A DNA stretch of 22,433 bases, taken from contig JALHTD010000189.1 of the NCBI GenBank assembly GCA_022865555.1, positions 1 to 22,433 of the forward strand. Direction: 5' to 3'. Made by a program: the position numbers and the translations under genes. The notes under the pieces are model-generated. The model was not told the origin of the DNA. It saw nothing but the letters and a program-made list of their open reading frames with translations, and did no database searches. Positions 22,183 through 22,433 of the stretch are shown piece after piece; position 1 is the first letter of the stretch, and each line of letters starts with the position of its first letter. The stretch is from Thermoanaerobaculaceae bacterium (GTDB lineage: Bacteria > Acidobacteriota > Thermoanaerobaculia > Thermoanaerobaculales > Thermoanaerobaculaceae).

Positions 22183-22433
22183 CAGCGCACCCCCGCGCGC
22201 AGGCCGTCCACAACAAGCTCGAGACCGATCCCGCGTGATCCTTTCACCAGAACGACATCACCGGGTCGCAGCAGCCGGCGCAGCAGGTCGAGGGCCTCAC
22301 CGGCGGTAGCGACGTGGTGGGTCTCGATACCGTCGGCGGCGCGCGCCAACTCCGCTGCGCGTTCGCCTCCGACGGCGACCACCACATTCGCGGCTGTGGC
22401 AGCGGCCTGACCCACCCCCCGGTGCAGGGCAGG
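22182..22433 (-). CDS. murF: MurF C-terminal end (D-Ala-D-Ala adding ligase), truncated by window edge
   Basis: Only the last 83 residues are in the window, and the frame runs off the right edge with no start. The Mur-ligase C-terminal domain is recognisable: ALHRGVGQAAATAAN, then VVVAVGGERAAELA, and GDVVLVKGSRGIGLELVVDG, the MurF-type ending. It would add D-Ala-D-Ala to the UDP-MurNAc tripeptide. Its TGA overlaps the mraY ATG by one base, continuing the run of coupled genes. Confidence 0.9.
   Translation of the reverse strand, partial: PALHRGVGQAAATAANVVVAVGGERAAELARAADGIETHHVATAGEALDLLRRLLRPGDVVLVKGSRGIGLELVVDGLRAGVR

Overview
The window is dense, high-G+C bacterial chromosomal DNA with short intergenic gaps. 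It has no tRNA, rRNA, CRISPR array, transposase or phage gene that I can see. The long division and cell-wall (dcw) cluster, the AmpG-like permease, the FtsA/FtsQ proteins and the MFS/spermidine-synthase-like fusion suggest a free-living bacterium. An Acidobacteriota-like or other G+C-rich deep lineage is possible, but the sequence alone does not settle this.

Layout. (1) 1-1175 (+): 3' part of a class-V aminotransferase / cysteine desulfurase. (2) 1176-1527: gene-free stretch with a 39-bp-arm inverted repeat. (3) 1528-5406 (-): four co-oriented genes, transcribed as a transhydrogenase-like flavoprotein (SthA family), then DsrC with both redox cysteines, then a short DsrM/NarI-like membrane cytochrome b, then a DsrK/TmcB/HdrD-like Fe-S protein. 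No dsrAB is visible. (4) 5536-8711 (+): AmpG-like permease, membrane-anchored M23 endopeptidase, hotdog thioesterase. (5) 8817-9707 (-): prohibitin/SPFH protein. (6) 9783-12726 (+): MFS/spermidine-synthase-like fusion and a small eight-cysteine zinc-ribbon protein. (7) 13071-22433 (-): dcw cluster read as murF(partial)-mraY-murD-ftsW-murG-murC-ftsQ-ftsA-ftsZ. All eight junctions overlap, and murB and ddl are absent from the usual murC-ftsQ position.

How the genes work together. The dcw cluster makes lipid II (MurF, MraY, MurD, MurC, MurG) and builds the septum (FtsW, FtsQ, FtsA, FtsZ). The AmpG-like and M23 genes fit wall turnover. DsrC with the DsrM/DsrK-like pair fits a membrane quinone-linked thiol/disulfide (or trisulfide) redox module. 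The flavoprotein upstream and the cysteine desulfurase opposite could tie it to NAD(P)H or sulfur supply, but that is inference.

Two non-coding patterns stand out. Three plus-strand genes have a -10-like hexamer ending exactly 6 nt before the start codon and no Shine-Dalgarno, which suggests leaderless transcripts. All three convergent gene junctions are filled with structured repeats. At two of them a related hairpin begins exactly on a stop codon and is followed by REP-like TCATCCTGA units.
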